Positions 25,693-34,709 of a stretch of 64,000 bases of DNA are shown in pieces. The translations under genes were made by a program, and so were the position numbers. This stretch comes from Bog-532 sp963833835 (GTDB lineage Bacteria > Actinomycetota > Actinomycetes > Streptosporangiales > Streptosporangiaceae), in contig CAWHZI010000008.1 of the NCBI GenBank assembly GCA_963833835.1, forward strand, positions 434,001 to 498,000. The letters run 5' to 3'. Within the stretch, counting starts at the first letter, position 1; each line of letters opens with the position of its first letter. Below the pieces are notes generated by a model. That model saw only the letters and a list, made by a program, of their open reading frames with translations, ran no database searches and was not told where the DNA came from.

Positions 25693-26430
25693 TCAGAGGG
25701 CACGGTATCCGGCCCCGCTGACCAGGTACTCCGGGGCGCTGGCCGGATCCGCCGCCACCGCGATCACGGCCGCCCCGACCTGGGCTGGGGTCAGGGCCGG
25801 CTGCAGGTCTTTGGCGTACACGTCCGGGGCGACGCCCTGCCGGGCGGCGTAGCCCGCGACCGCAGCCGAGCCGAGCTCGGTGGCCGGGGTCAGCTTCGGC
25901 AGCAGCGTGACGAACCGCAGGCCCAGGCCGGCCCGTTCGGACTCTGCCGCCGCGTAGTCGCGGATGTACCGGATGGCCGCCTTGGCGCCGGCGTAACCGC
26001 CACTGAGCGGGGAGCCGGCCAGTGCCGCCCCGCTCGACATCGCGACGACCACGCTGCCCGGGGCCAGCGGCGCGCGCAGTGCTTCCCTGGTCCAGGTGAA
26101 CGCGTGCCGGGTATCGGTGTGCCAGTTGCGGCTGAACGTCTCCCAGGTCTGGTCGGGCAGCGGGGCCAGGTGCGGCTTGGCCCCGGCGTTCAGCACCAGC
26201 AGGCCGGGGCGGTACTCACCGAGCACGTCCCGGGCGAGCGTTTCGCTGGTGGCGTCGGCGGCGATTGGGACGAAACGGTCGCCCAGCTCGTCGCGGGTGG
26301 CGCGCAGTTCCGGCTCGCTGCGGGCGATGCCGATCACCTGGGTACCCGCGGTGGTGAGCGCGGCGGCGATGGCGCGCCCGAACCCGCGGCTGGCTCCGGT
26401 GACGACGGCGGTCTGGATGTAAGCGGACAT
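25693..26430 (-). CDS. SDR family oxidoreductase
   Basis: A 245-residue classical SDR starting at ATG 26430 behind CAGGAGAG. Cofactor motif TGASRGFG at about 11-18, LVLNAG near 78, catalytic serine in VAMSSGAAL and the YAGAK motif (tyrosine and lysine) near 150 are all present. Specific substrate unknown. It lies downstream of the UvrA paralogue and upstream of pdxH on the same strand, but gaps of 70-90 bp argue for separate transcription. Confidence 0.88.
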   Translation of the reverse strand: MSAYIQTAVVTGASRGFGRAIAAALTTAGTQVIGIARSEPELRATRDELGDRFVPIAADATSETLARDVLGEYRPGLLVLNAGAKPHLAPLPDQTWETFSRNWHTDTRHAFTWTREALRAPLAPGSVVVAMSSGAALAGSPLSGGYAGAKAAIRYIRDYAAAESERAGLGLRFVTLLPKLTPATELGSAAVAGYAARQGVAPDVYAKDLQPALTPAQVGAAVIAVAADPASAPEYLVSGAGYRAL

Positions 26431-26519
26431 GGACTCTCCTGGCTGATGCAAAGGTAAATCCCCGGTCCACCTCTAGACCAGCGGCGGCCCGGAAATCCGT
26501 CGCGCCGCGGGATATTTCT

Positions 26520-29060
26520 TCAGCCGCGGGCGGGAGTGCCGAGCCCGAGGTGCTCGGCCAGCCAGGGGCCGGTGATGCTGGCCGGGTCCCGGGCCACCTC
26601 CTGCGGCGGGCCCGCGGCGACGATGTGACCGCCGTCGGGGCCGCCGCCGGGGCCCATGTCGATGAGGTGGTCGGCCGTGCCCAGCAGGTCCAGGTCGTGG
26701 TCGATGACGATGATCGTGGCCCCGGCGTCCAGCAGGCGGTCGAACACGCCGACCAGGGTGGCGACGTCGAGCGGATGCAGCCCGGTGCTGGGCTCGTCGA
26801 AGACGTACAGGGTGCCGCGCTGGCTGGACCGCAGCCGGGACGCGATGCGCAGCCGCTGCGACTCACCGCCGGACAGCGACGGGGTCGGCTCACCCAGCCG
26901 GAGGTAGCCGAGGCCGACCTCGTCCACGGGCCGCAGGGCGGCCGCGACGCCGCGCTGGTCGCGGAACTGCTCCAGGGCGTCGTGCACGGTCAGGGCGAGC
27001 ACGTCGGCGATGGTCAGTCCGTCGACCCTGACCTCCAGGGTGGCGTCGTTGAACCGGGCCCCGTGGCAGGTCGGGCACTCGACGTTGATGTCGGGCAGGT
27101 ACTGCACGTCCAGGTCGATGCCGCCCAGCCCCCGGCAGGTCGGGCACTGGCCCTCCTTGGTGTTGAACGAGAAGTGGCCGGGCTTCCAGCGCCGGCGCCG
27201 CGCGTACGGGGTGTCCGCGAACAGCCGCCGGATCTGGTCGAACGCCCCGGAGTAGGTGGCCGGGGTGGAGCGGGCGTTCTGCCCGATGGGCGAGGCGTCG
27301 ATCTGGACGACCTGGCGCAGGCCGGCCAGGTCCAGGCGCCGCACATGGCCGGGCTGGGCCGCCCCGGTCAGCTGGGCCGTCGCGGCCGGGATCAGGCTGT
27401 CCAGCACCAGCGCGGTCTTGCCCGCCCCGGACGGCCCGGCCAGCGCGGTCAGCCGGTGCACCGGGAAGGTCGCGGTGACGTCGTGCAGGTTGTACAGGTC
27501 GCTGACCTCGATCGTGATGTCGCCCTCGGGTCCGGCGGAACCGCCCGGGCCGTCGGCGCCGTCCGGCCGGTGGTGCCGCTTGACCTTCTTGGCCCCGGAC
27601 AGGTAGGGACCGATGACCGAGTGCGGGTCGGCCTCGATCGCCTCCGGCGGCCCCTGGGCCACGATCTTGCCGCCGTGGGCCCCGGCCGCGGGCCCGAGCT
27701 CGATCACCCAGTCCGCGGTGCGGATGATCTCCCCCTCGTGCTCGACCACGACCACTGAGTTGCCGTTGGCGGCCAGCGCGGCGATGGTGCGGCGCAGCCC
27801 CTGCACGTTGCTGGGGTGCAGCCCCACCGACGGCTCGTCCAGGACGTACAGCATGCCGGTGGTGCTGGCCCGCACCGTCGAGGTCAGCTCGATGCGCTGC
27901 CGCTCCCCGGTGGACAGCGACGCACCGGACCGGTCCAGGGCCAGGTAGCCCAGGCCGACGTCCAGCAGCGGCGTCAGCACGCCGTCCAGCTCGCTGAGCA
28001 GACCCTTGGTCAGCCGCTTCAGCTCGCCGGGCAGCTGCGGGGGCAGCCCGGCGGCGAAGTCGCGCAGCTCGTCCAGCCGGAGCGCGCTGATCTCGGCCAG
28101 GTTCTTCCCGCCCAGCAGCGAGGTCAGCGCCTCGGGCCGCAGCCGGGTGCCGTGGCAGACCGAGCAGGTCCGGGTGATGAAGAACTTCTGCACCTGGCGC
28201 TGGGCCGGTTCGCTGTTGCTCTCCAGGTTGCGTTCGGCGGTGGCGATCGCGTTCTCGTAGGTGACGTTCAGCTCCACCTCCCGGTTCCGGCGGCCGGACC
28301 GGAACCGGACCCGGCGCTGGACCGGCTCGCCGTGCAGCACGATGTCACGCTCTTCGTCGGTCAGGTCCTTCCACGGCACGTCCAGGCGGACCCCCAGCTC
28401 ACGCGCGGCGTACTGGTAGAGCCGGCGGGCACCCGCGTTCCACGGCAGCACCGCGCCGCCGGAGATGGACAGGTCCGGGTCGGGCACCAGCGCGGCCTCG
28501 CTGACCTCGGACCGGACCCCGAGGCCCTGGCAGGCCGGGCAGGCGCCGTAGGAGTTGAACGAGAACGACTCGGCGCTGGGGGCGTCGAACTCCACCCCGT
28601 CCACCGGGCAGGTGATCACCATGCGCTGGGTCTCGATCGACGGCTCGACCCGGTGGCCGTTCGGGCACAGGTGCGAGCCCAGCCGCGACATCGTCAGCCG
28701 GAGCACGTTCAGCACCTCCGACATCGTCCCCACCGTGCTGCGCGGGCCCGGGATCGGCGGCCGCTGCCGCAACGCCAGCGCGGGCGGCAGGTGGTCGATC
28801 CGGTCCACCTCGGGGCGCTGGGCCTGGCTCAGCCGCCGGCGGCTGTAGGTGCTCAGGCCCTCCAGGAACCGGTGCATGCCCTCGGCGTACAGGGTGCCGA
28901 TGGCCAGCGAGGTCTTGCCCGATCCGGACACGCCGACCACCGCGACCGTCCGCCACAGCGGCACGTCGACGTCCACGTCCTGCAGGTTGTTGTGCCGCGC
29001 GCCGTGCACCCCGATGACGGTGGGCAGGGTTTCCGGCACGCCAAGATCACGAGTCGCCAT
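26520..29060 (-). CDS. UvrA paralogue (UvrA-like ABC ATPase)
   Basis: 846 residues, about 100 shorter than true UvrA. Two ABC units are intact: Walker A GVSGSGKTSL and GPSGAGKTAL; signatures LSTGERQRIEL and LSGGESQRLRIAS; Walker B segments LYVLDEPSVGL and LYVFDEPSTGL. Zinc-module cysteines remain (CPACQGLG, CSVCHGTRL, CPTCRGLGG, CPTCHGARF). The shorter length and divergent N-terminus (PLWRTVAVVGVSGSGKT) place it with class II UvrA/drug-resistance UvrA proteins that act outside standard NER, sometimes in producers of DNA-binding antibiotics. Start ATG 29060. Divergent from a GNAT gene by 18 bp. Confidence 0.88.
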   Translation of the reverse strand: MATRDLGVPETLPTVIGVHGARHNNLQDVDVDVPLWRTVAVVGVSGSGKTSLAIGTLYAEGMHRFLEGLSTYSRRRLSQAQRPEVDRIDHLPPALALRQRPPIPGPRSTVGTMSEVLNVLRLTMSRLGSHLCPNGHRVEPSIETQRMVITCPVDGVEFDAPSAESFSFNSYGACPACQGLGVRSEVSEAALVPDPDLSISGGAVLPWNAGARRLYQYAARELGVRLDVPWKDLTDEERDIVLHGEPVQRRVRFRSGRRNREVELNVTYENAIATAERNLESNSEPAQRQVQKFFITRTCSVCHGTRLRPEALTSLLGGKNLAEISALRLDELRDFAAGLPPQLPGELKRLTKGLLSELDGVLTPLLDVGLGYLALDRSGASLSTGERQRIELTSTVRASTTGMLYVLDEPSVGLHPSNVQGLRRTIAALAANGNSVVVVEHEGEIIRTADWVIELGPAAGAHGGKIVAQGPPEAIEADPHSVIGPYLSGAKKVKRHHRPDGADGPGGSAGPEGDITIEVSDLYNLHDVTATFPVHRLTALAGPSGAGKTALVLDSLIPAATAQLTGAAQPGHVRRLDLAGLRQVVQIDASPIGQNARSTPATYSGAFDQIRRLFADTPYARRRRWKPGHFSFNTKEGQCPTCRGLGGIDLDVQYLPDINVECPTCHGARFNDATLEVRVDGLTIADVLALTVHDALEQFRDQRGVAAALRPVDEVGLGYLRLGEPTPSLSGGESQRLRIASRLRSSQRGTLYVFDEPSTGLHPLDVATLVGVFDRLLDAGATIIVIDHDLDLLGTADHLIDMGPGGGPDGGHIVAAGPPQEVARDPASITGPWLAEHLGLGTPARG

Positions 29061-29078
29061 ACACGGCAAGATAAGGGC

Positions 29079-29660
29079 ATGCCCCATCTCCTCTCACCGG
29101 TGGTCCCTCCTGGGCGGATCCGGAACCAGCTCCAGCCCACGCTCCGGGTCGGCGAGCTGACCGTCCGCCCCTGGCGGCCGTCCGACGCCGGCGCCGTGGC
29201 GGCCGCCTACGCCGACCGGGACATCCAGCAGTGGCACGGGCAGTCGATGACAGCCGCCGAGGCCGCCGCGTGGCTGTCGTCGTGGGCCGACCGCTGGCAG
29301 GCCGAGACCGGCGCGGGCTGGGCCATCACCCATCAAGGCGTGCTGGTCGGCCGGGTCGGTTTCCGGGCCATCAGCCTGCCCGAGGGACAGGCCGAGATCG
29401 CGTACTGGACCGTCCCGGCCGCCCGCGGCCGCAACATCGCGGCCCGGGCGGCCCAGGCCACCTCGGCCTGGATGTTCCAGTCGGTGGGCCTGAACCGGGT
29501 CGAGCTGAACCACTCGACGCTCAACGCCGCGTCCTGCCGCATCGCGCACAAGGCAGGCTTCCGCTACGAGGGCACCAAACGGCGCCAGCTACTGCACCCC
29601 GACGGGTGGCACGACATGCACCTGCACGCCCGGCTGGCCGACGACGAGATCGCCGGCTAG
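29079..29660 (+). CDS. GNAT family N-acetyltransferase (RimJ/RimL-like)
   Basis: About 193 residues. LTVRPWRPSDAGAVAAAYADRDIQQWHG is the RimJ/RimL-type start; IAYWTVPAARGRNIAARAAQATSAWMF is motif A with the acetyl-CoA pyrophosphate loop (RGRNIA); NHSTLNAASCRIAHKAGFRYEG is motif B. It acetylates an amino group of a protein or small molecule. ATG 29079 lies only 18 bp from the opposite uvrA-like start, so a later start (around 29150) is possible. The stop overlaps the convergent transporter by 4 nt. Confidence 0.85.
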   Translation: MPHLLSPVVPPGRIRNQLQPTLRVGELTVRPWRPSDAGAVAAAYADRDIQQWHGQSMTAAEAAAWLSSWADRWQAETGAGWAITHQGVLVGRVGFRAISLPEGQAEIAYWTVPAARGRNIAARAAQATSAWMFQSVGLNRVELNHSTLNAASCRIAHKAGFRYEGTKRRQLLHPDGWHDMHLHARLADDEIAG

Positions 29661-30631
29661 TCCTGGGCCGACCGGGCCTGGTCGGCCGGGCGGTCAGCCG
29701 CGGCGCCGGCCTGCGGGCCGCTGGCGTGCGGGCCGACCGCGGCCGCGCCCGCCGCATCGACCGGCGGAGACGGCAAGGATGTCTCGTCGTGCGCCATGGC
29801 CACCGGCGACTTGGCGATCTCGATGTAGCCGACCACGATCAGCCCCAGGCAGACGATCTCCGGGATCAGCCACCAGCCCAGCCGCAGGGTCTCGTGGAAG
29901 AGCATGACGCCGTAGACCGTGCTGAGCAGCGCGTCGCCGACGGTCAGCGAGGGCTGGGAGGCGGCCAGCGTGCCGGCCTGCAGCGCGTTCTGCAGCAGAA
30001 TCAGCGAGCCGACCCCGGCGACGGCCACCCCGTACAGCTGCCAGGTCTCGAAGAACGCGACTATGCCGTGGTCGAGCGCGGCCACCGCTTCCTTCAGCAG
30101 CGCCGCGGTCAGTGCGTAGCCGCACGCGGCGGCCAGGCCGAGCAGCGCGGCCCGCGGCTCGCCGCTGAACCGCACGCCCGCCGCGATCAGCAGCCCCATG
30201 AAGCCGACGGTGGCGATCAGCGTCAGGACCCAGATCCCGGTCGAGGCTGAGTTCCCCCCGCCGCTGGGCTGAGCCGCGGCCAGGCCGGCGCCCAGGCTGA
30301 CCGTGACCAGCGCCACCGCGGCCCAGGTCCTCGGGGCCAGCCGGCGGTGCCAGACCCAGCTGGACAGCAGCAAGGTGAGCGGCAGTTCCACGATGAAGAT
30401 CGGCTGCACCAGGGCGATCGGGCCGGTGGCCAGCGCGCCCGCCTGGAACAGCGAGGCCACGATGACCATGCCGATGCCGGCCAGCCAGACCTTCCGCCGG
30501 GCCAGGTCGCGGAGCAGCGAAAACCCGCCCAGCTGCTTGGTCGCCTTGGTCTGGGACGCGGCCCGGCGCTGCAGCACCGACGCGCTGGCGTTGCTGGCGG
30601 CGGTCAGCAAGGCCAGCACGATTGAGATCAC
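29657..30631 (-). CDS. DMT/EamA-like transporter
   Basis: 324 residues from GTG 30631, with nine to ten transmembrane helices in the first 275 residues: ISIVLALLTAASNASASVLQRRA, IALVQPIFIVELPLTLLLSS, ALLGLAAACGYALTAALLKEA and AASQPSLTVGDALLSTVYGVMLFHE (the conserved second-EamA end). The final 50 residues are cytosolic and Ala/Pro/Asp-rich. The protein belongs to the drug/metabolite transporter superfamily; substrate unknown. Its promoter region holds three repeat copies. Confidence 0.85.
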   Translation of the reverse strand: MISIVLALLTAASNASASVLQRRAASQTKATKQLGGFSLLRDLARRKVWLAGIGMVIVASLFQAGALATGPIALVQPIFIVELPLTLLLSSWVWHRRLAPRTWAAVALVTVSLGAGLAAAQPSGGGNSASTGIWVLTLIATVGFMGLLIAAGVRFSGEPRAALLGLAAACGYALTAALLKEAVAALDHGIVAFFETWQLYGVAVAGVGSLILLQNALQAGTLAASQPSLTVGDALLSTVYGVMLFHETLRLGWWLIPEIVCLGLIVVGYIEIAKSPVAMAHDETSLPSPPVDAAGAAAVGPHASGPQAGAAADRPADQARSAQD

Positions 30632-30749
30632 GACATAATTCCTACCCCCGGGTGGCCAAACGCTATCAGCCGGCCCAAAGCCCGACGCGGAAGGGAAGGC
30701 CCCGCCGCTGTGGCGTCTCCGCTTCGTTCACTGGTTGAGCCTTCAAGCC

Positions 30750-30766
30750 GCTTCTTGCTGTTATCA
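30750..30766 (+). repeat. 17-bp dispersed repeat, copy 3
   Basis: GCTTCTTGCTGTTATCA, matching copies 1 and 2 over 17 bases. Confidence 0.9.
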
Positions 30767-30817
30767 AGGCAAGGGCTCCCCTAGGGCCAGCTGCCCGATA
30801 GGCCTAATAGGCGGCAC

Positions 30818-30835
30818 GCTTCTTGCTGTTATCAG
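30818..30835 (+). repeat. 18-bp dispersed repeat, copy 4
   Basis: GCTTCTTGCTGTTATCAG, identical to copies 1 and 2; 68 bp after copy 3. Confidence 0.9.
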
Positions 30836-30865
30836 CACCTCGGGGCCGTTTTTGTGCACTGTTCC

Positions 30866-30881
30866 GCTCTTGCTGTTATCA
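30866..30881 (+). repeat. Dispersed repeat, copy 5 (one base shorter)
   Basis: GCTCTTGCTGTTATCA lacks one T of the consensus; 48 bp after copy 4. Confidence 0.85.
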
Positions 30882-30933
30882 CCGGGGCGACCCATGGCCC
30901 CGTGCGCTGGGACGTTGTTAAAGAATAAAAAGC

Positions 30934-31771
30934 ATGCCCCGCGCCGCGAGCACCTCTCAGCTGCCGTTCAGCCCGGAGCCGCCGGAGGGCCGGGTGTTCG
31001 CGGGGAAGCGGGCCGTCCGCAGTACGGACGTCACGCCGGGGGGCCGGTTCCGGTTCGACGCGCTGGCCCGCGCGCTGCAGGACGTGGCCGAGGACGACGT
31101 GGCCGAGGCCGGCTGGCAGGCCCCGTACGGCTGGCTGCTGCGCCGCTGCGCGGTGACCGTGCACGGCTACCCGCAGTTCGGGATGCCCCTGACCCTGCGG
31201 ACCTTCTGCTCGGCGACCGGGCCGCGCTGGGCCCAGCGCACCACCACCGTGGCCGGGCCCGGCGGTCCGCTGATCCAGGCCGTGGCCATCTGGGCCGCGG
31301 TCGACCGGACCAATGGCGCACCGGTGCCGCTCGGGGACGAGTTCTTCCGCCACTACGGCCCGGCCACGCAGGGCCGGAAGGCGTCGGCCCGGCTGTCGCT
31401 GCCCAAGCCGGACGCCGGAACACCCGGGCGGGACTGGCCGTTGCGGGCCACCGATTTCGACACCGCCGGGCACGCCAACAACGCCATCGCCTGGGCCGCG
31501 GTGGAGGACGTGCTGGCCGCCGGCCACTGGCGGCCCGCGGATCGCTGACCTCGGAACCACCGGCCGCCGGGGACTGGCTGCCCGCGCAGGCCGAGCTGGA
31601 GTATCACCGGCCGATGCTGCCCGGCGGCCAGCCCCGGCTGCTGGCCCGCGAGCAGGACCGCGGCGATGGCCGTGAGGTTTTCCTGTGGCTCACCGACGGG
31701 GGCGAGCGCCTGGTCTCAGGCCGCGCTCGACTCCCCGGCCTACTCGCCCGATCGACATGGCGCCCAGGTAG
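30934..31771 (+). CDS. Acyl-ACP thioesterase-like protein, frameshifted, 3' end uncertain
   Basis: ATG 30934. The first hot-dog domain has FAGKRAVRSTDVTPGGRFRFDALARALQDVAEDDVAEAG and YGWLLRRCAVTVHGYPQFGMPLTLRTFCSATGPRWAQRTT; the second starts WPLRATDFDTAGHANNAIAWAAVED, where the D-x-x-x-H-x-N catalytic set of FatA/FatB-type thioesterases is intact. A shift near 31545 leads to DWLPAQAELEYHRPMLPGGQPRLL and FLWLTDGGERLVS; another shift near 31712 precedes the end, placed at a TAG at 31769 but not certain. It releases fatty acids from acyl-ACP. The 3' part overlaps the convergent response regulator. Confidence 0.8.
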
Positions 31772-32403
31772 CGCAGCACGGCCAGCACCCGGCGGTTGTC
31801 GCCTTCGGACGGGGGCAGGCCCAGCTTGCCGAAGATGCTGGCCACGTGCTTTTCCACCGCACCACCGGAGATGAACAGCGCGGCGCTGATGCCGGCGTTC
31901 GAGCGGCCTTCGGCCATCAGGCCCAGGACGTCGCGTTCGCGGCGGGTCAGCGTAAACAGGGCCTCGGTCCGGCGGCTGGCCCGGAACAGCTGGCTGACCA
32001 CCTCAGGGTCCAGGGCGGTGCCACCATCGGCCACCCGCTCCAGCGCGGCCACGAAGTCGGCCACGTCGGCCACCCGGTCCTTGAGCAGGTAACCAACCCC
32101 GGCCGCGTTCCCGGCCAGCAGCCGGGAGGCGTACCGGGTCTCCACGTACTGGGAGAACATCATCACCCCGGTGTCGCGGTGGTCCTGGCGCAGCTGCAGC
32201 GCGGCCCGCAGGCCCTCGTCGGTGTGCGTGGGCGGCATCCGGATGTCGATCACGGCCACGTCCGGCTTATGCTCGGCCACCGCGGCCAGCAGCGCGTCAC
32301 CGTCGGCGACGGCTGCGCACACCTCGTGCCCGTGGTCCTCGATCAGGCGGGTCAGGCCCTCCCGCAGGACCACCGCGTCCTCCGCGATCACCACTCGCAT
32401 CAT
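31690..32403 (-). CDS. NarL/LuxR-type response regulator
   Basis: 237 residues from ATG 32403 (a second M follows). Receiver domain: VVIAEDAVVLREGL with acidic pair, VAVIDIRMPP with the phosphorylatable aspartate (about 53), MMFSQYVE and the GYLLKDRV lysine. LuxR HTH: FTLTRRERDVLGLMAEGRSNAGISAALFISGGAVEKHVASIFGKLGL. The natural end is probably near LRYLGAM, so the last 20 residues may be a frame artefact overlapping the thioesterase. It is the cognate regulator of the kinase 30 bp upstream and likely controls the ABC operon. Confidence 0.9.
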   Translation of the reverse strand: MMRVVIAEDAVVLREGLTRLIEDHGHEVCAAVADGDALLAAVAEHKPDVAVIDIRMPPTHTDEGLRAALQLRQDHRDTGVMMFSQYVETRYASRLLAGNAAGVGYLLKDRVADVADFVAALERVADGGTALDPEVVSQLFRASRRTEALFTLTRRERDVLGLMAEGRSNAGISAALFISGGAVEKHVASIFGKLGLPPSEGDNRRVLAVLRYLGAMSIGRVGRGVERGLRPGARPRR

Positions 32404-32433
32404 GGCTCTACCCTCGCAGCTTCGGGGCCAGCT

Positions 32434-33823
32434 TCACGCGGTCATCGGCAGTTCGACGGTGACCTCGGTCGGGCCACCCGGCGGGCTGTCCACGCTGAGC
32501 TCGCCGTCGACCGTGCCGGCCCGCCGCCGCAGACCGGCCAGGCCGCTGCCGTCCCCGGCCCCGGCGCCGCCGATTCCGTCGTCGCTGACCTGCAGCCGGA
32601 GCGTCTGGCCCCGTTCGGCCGCGACGACCTGGACGCCGGATGTCGATCTTGTTGGCCTGGCTGTGCTTGATCGCGTTGGTCAGCAGCTCGGCCGCGCAGA
32701 AGTAGGCGATCGACTCGATCGCCGCCGACGGCCGCTCGGTGACCTCGGCGGTGACGGTGACTGGGATCGCGCTGCCCGCGGCCAGCGTGGCCAGCGCCTC
32801 CCCCAGGCCGGTGTCCAGCACCGGCGGGTGGATGCCGCGGACCAGTTCGCGCAGCTCGACCAGGGCTTCCTTGGCTCCCAGGTGAGCGGCGTCGACCAGT
32901 TCCCGTATCCGCCCCAGGTCATCCGGGGTGCCGTCGCGGCCGAGCTTCTCCTTGGCCATGCCCAGGTTCATGGCCATCGCGGCCAGCCGGACCTGGGCCC
33001 CGTCGTGCAGGTCGCGCTCCACCTGCCGCAGCAGCGCGGCCGAGTCGTCGACCGCCCGGGAGCGGGCCAGCTCCAGGTCACGGACCCGCTGGGCCAGCGT
33101 GCCCGGCCCGAGCAGGGAGCGGATCAGCCACCGGTCGACCAGCACCGCGCCCCGGGTCAGCCAGGGCGCGACCAGCAGCAGGGCCAGGCCGAAGGCCAGC
33201 ACCCACCACGTGCCGGCCCAGGTGCTGGCCTGCACGTTGCCGCTGAACGGCGGCGGGGTGGCCGCGGGCAGGGGCCGCAGCGTCGTGCCCGCCGGGTGGC
33301 CGCGGAACAGCGGCCACCACACCGGGTAGGTCAGGTCGACGATGCCGCAGAGCCAGAAGCCCAGCCCGAAGTACTGCAGGGTCACCACGGGCAGCTTGAG
33401 CAGCAGGTAGCCGGTGGCCCGCCAGCCGGTGCCGTCGCGCAGCCGCGCGTCGACCCGCACGAAGACGCTGCCGGCCGGGCGGCGGAACGGGGCGGGCGGC
33501 ATGACCCGGGCGTTCAGGAACCGGTCGGCCAGGCGACGGTGCCAGCCACCGAACCGCCGGGCCAGCCGCTGGTTCAGCACGACCAGCATCAGCCCGACCA
33601 CCGTGCCCAGGACCGAGCCGGAGACGATCAGGCCGAAGGGCAGCAGTACCACCACGACAGCGAAGGTGGCCAGGCCCAGCGGGAGCGAGATCAGGCAGTA
33701 CAGGGCCTCACGCCGGGCCTGCGCGGTGAGCGGCGCGCGCAGCGCGGCCCGGACGAAGGCAGCGGTCTCGCCGCGCAGCGACCGGCTGCGCGGCGAGACC
33801 GCATCCCCCGAGGCGAGGCTCAT
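32434..33823 (-). CDS. Sensor histidine kinase (HisKA_3 type), one frameshift
   Basis: Start ATG 33823. Residues about 40-230 carry five to six membrane helices in a DUF1707/PspC-like sensor arrangement without a large extracellular loop. The H-box is QVERDLHDGAQVRLAAMAMNLGMA, the HisKA_3 dimerisation motif of NarL-partner kinases. AIESIAYFCAAELLTNAIKHSQAN is the N box. One shift near 32643 leads to LRLQVSDDGIGGAGAGDGSGLAGLRRRAGTV (G boxes) and VTVELPMTA, stop at 32434. Likely senses a membrane-active compound, judged by the ABC genes beside it. Confidence 0.87.
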
Positions 33824-33881
33824 GACCCCATTCTCGGCGTCGGGCCGCGCATTGGCGACTTCAGCCATCCCGTCAGCGACT

Positions 33882-34709
33882 TCAGGCATCTCGCCGGGCG
33901 AGCAGGAACGCGCCCACCCCGAGCAGGATCGCGGCGTACAGGCAGAGCAGGCCCAGGCCGGCCCAGGGGACAGGTTGTGGGCCTCCGGGACGACCGCGGT
34001 GATGGAGCTGGCCGCGATCTGCTCGGGCAGGAACTTGGCGATGCTGTCCCGCACCGAGTCCGGCAGCGGCAGCAGCAGGAACGGCATCGCGAAGATGACC
34101 CCGACCGCGGCGGCGATCCCGCCCGCCGTGTGCCGGATGATCGCCCCCAGGCCCAGCCCGAACAGGCCGGACAGGCACACGTAGGCGCCCGCCATCATGA
34201 CCGCGCGCAGCACGCCCGGGGTGGCCAGCGTGACGTGCGGGGCGCCGCCGTGCAGCACGGCCTCACCCGCGAAGAAGCTGATGAAGGCCAGCACCTCACC
34301 GGCGATCAGCGCCGCGCCGCCGAACACCGCGGCCTTGGCCGCCAGCACCAGCGGCCGCCGCGGCACGGCGGCGAACGTGGCCCGGACCAGGCCGGAGGAG
34401 AACTCGCTGGTGATCACCAGCACGCCCAGCACGGCGACGACCAGCTGGCCGATGATCAGGCCGGTGAAGCCCTGATTGGTGGGGTCGAAGCTGGCCTTGT
34501 CGGCCGCGGACATGTGGGCCCAGTGCCCGGACAGCGATGCTGAGCACCAAGATGGCGAAGCCGATCGTCGACACGGCCAGGATCGCGAAGCCCCAGCGGG
34601 TCGAACGCAGGCTGCGCAGCTTGATCCATTCCATCCGGGCGACGTTGGTGAACCCGTAGTGCCCCCGCGGGCCACGGGTCGTGGTCGGCTCCACGATGGT
34701 GGCGGTCAT
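33882..34709 (-). CDS. ABC-2 type transporter permease, two frameshifts
   Basis: ATG 34709 overlaps the ATPase stop by ATGA. The start MTATIVEPTTTRGPRGHYGFTNVARMEWIKLRSLRSTRWG is the typical cytosolic lead of ABC-2 permeases in LiaFSR/antibiotic-resistance operons. A shift near 34545 continues to FTGLIIGQLVVAVLGVLVITSEFSSGLVRATFAAVPRR (the conserved loop), then ITAVVP; another near 33965 leads to GLGLLCLYAAILLGVGAFLLARRDA, stop 33882. About 275 residues, six helices. It exports an unknown compound with the ATPase encoded upstream. Confidence 0.85.

Larger units (their letters stand above)
30632..30933. other. Intergenic region with three dispersed-repeat copies
   Basis: 302 bp between divergent genes. 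It holds repeat copies 3-5, a run of T after GGGGCCG (30842-30853), and an AT-rich stretch GTTAAAGAATAAAAAG (30916-30931) just before the thioesterase start, probably its ribosome-binding/promoter area. No ORF seems real here. Confidence 0.6.

Noticed and set aside
27816..29078. Long 5' extension of the GNAT frame
   Set aside because: Arises from the complement of the uvrA-like gene; the conserved start is at 29079.
30750..30881. Three repeats as a CRISPR array
   Set aside because: Repeats are only 17 bp, spacers differ (51 and 31 bp), and no cas gene is near; the other copies are isolated.
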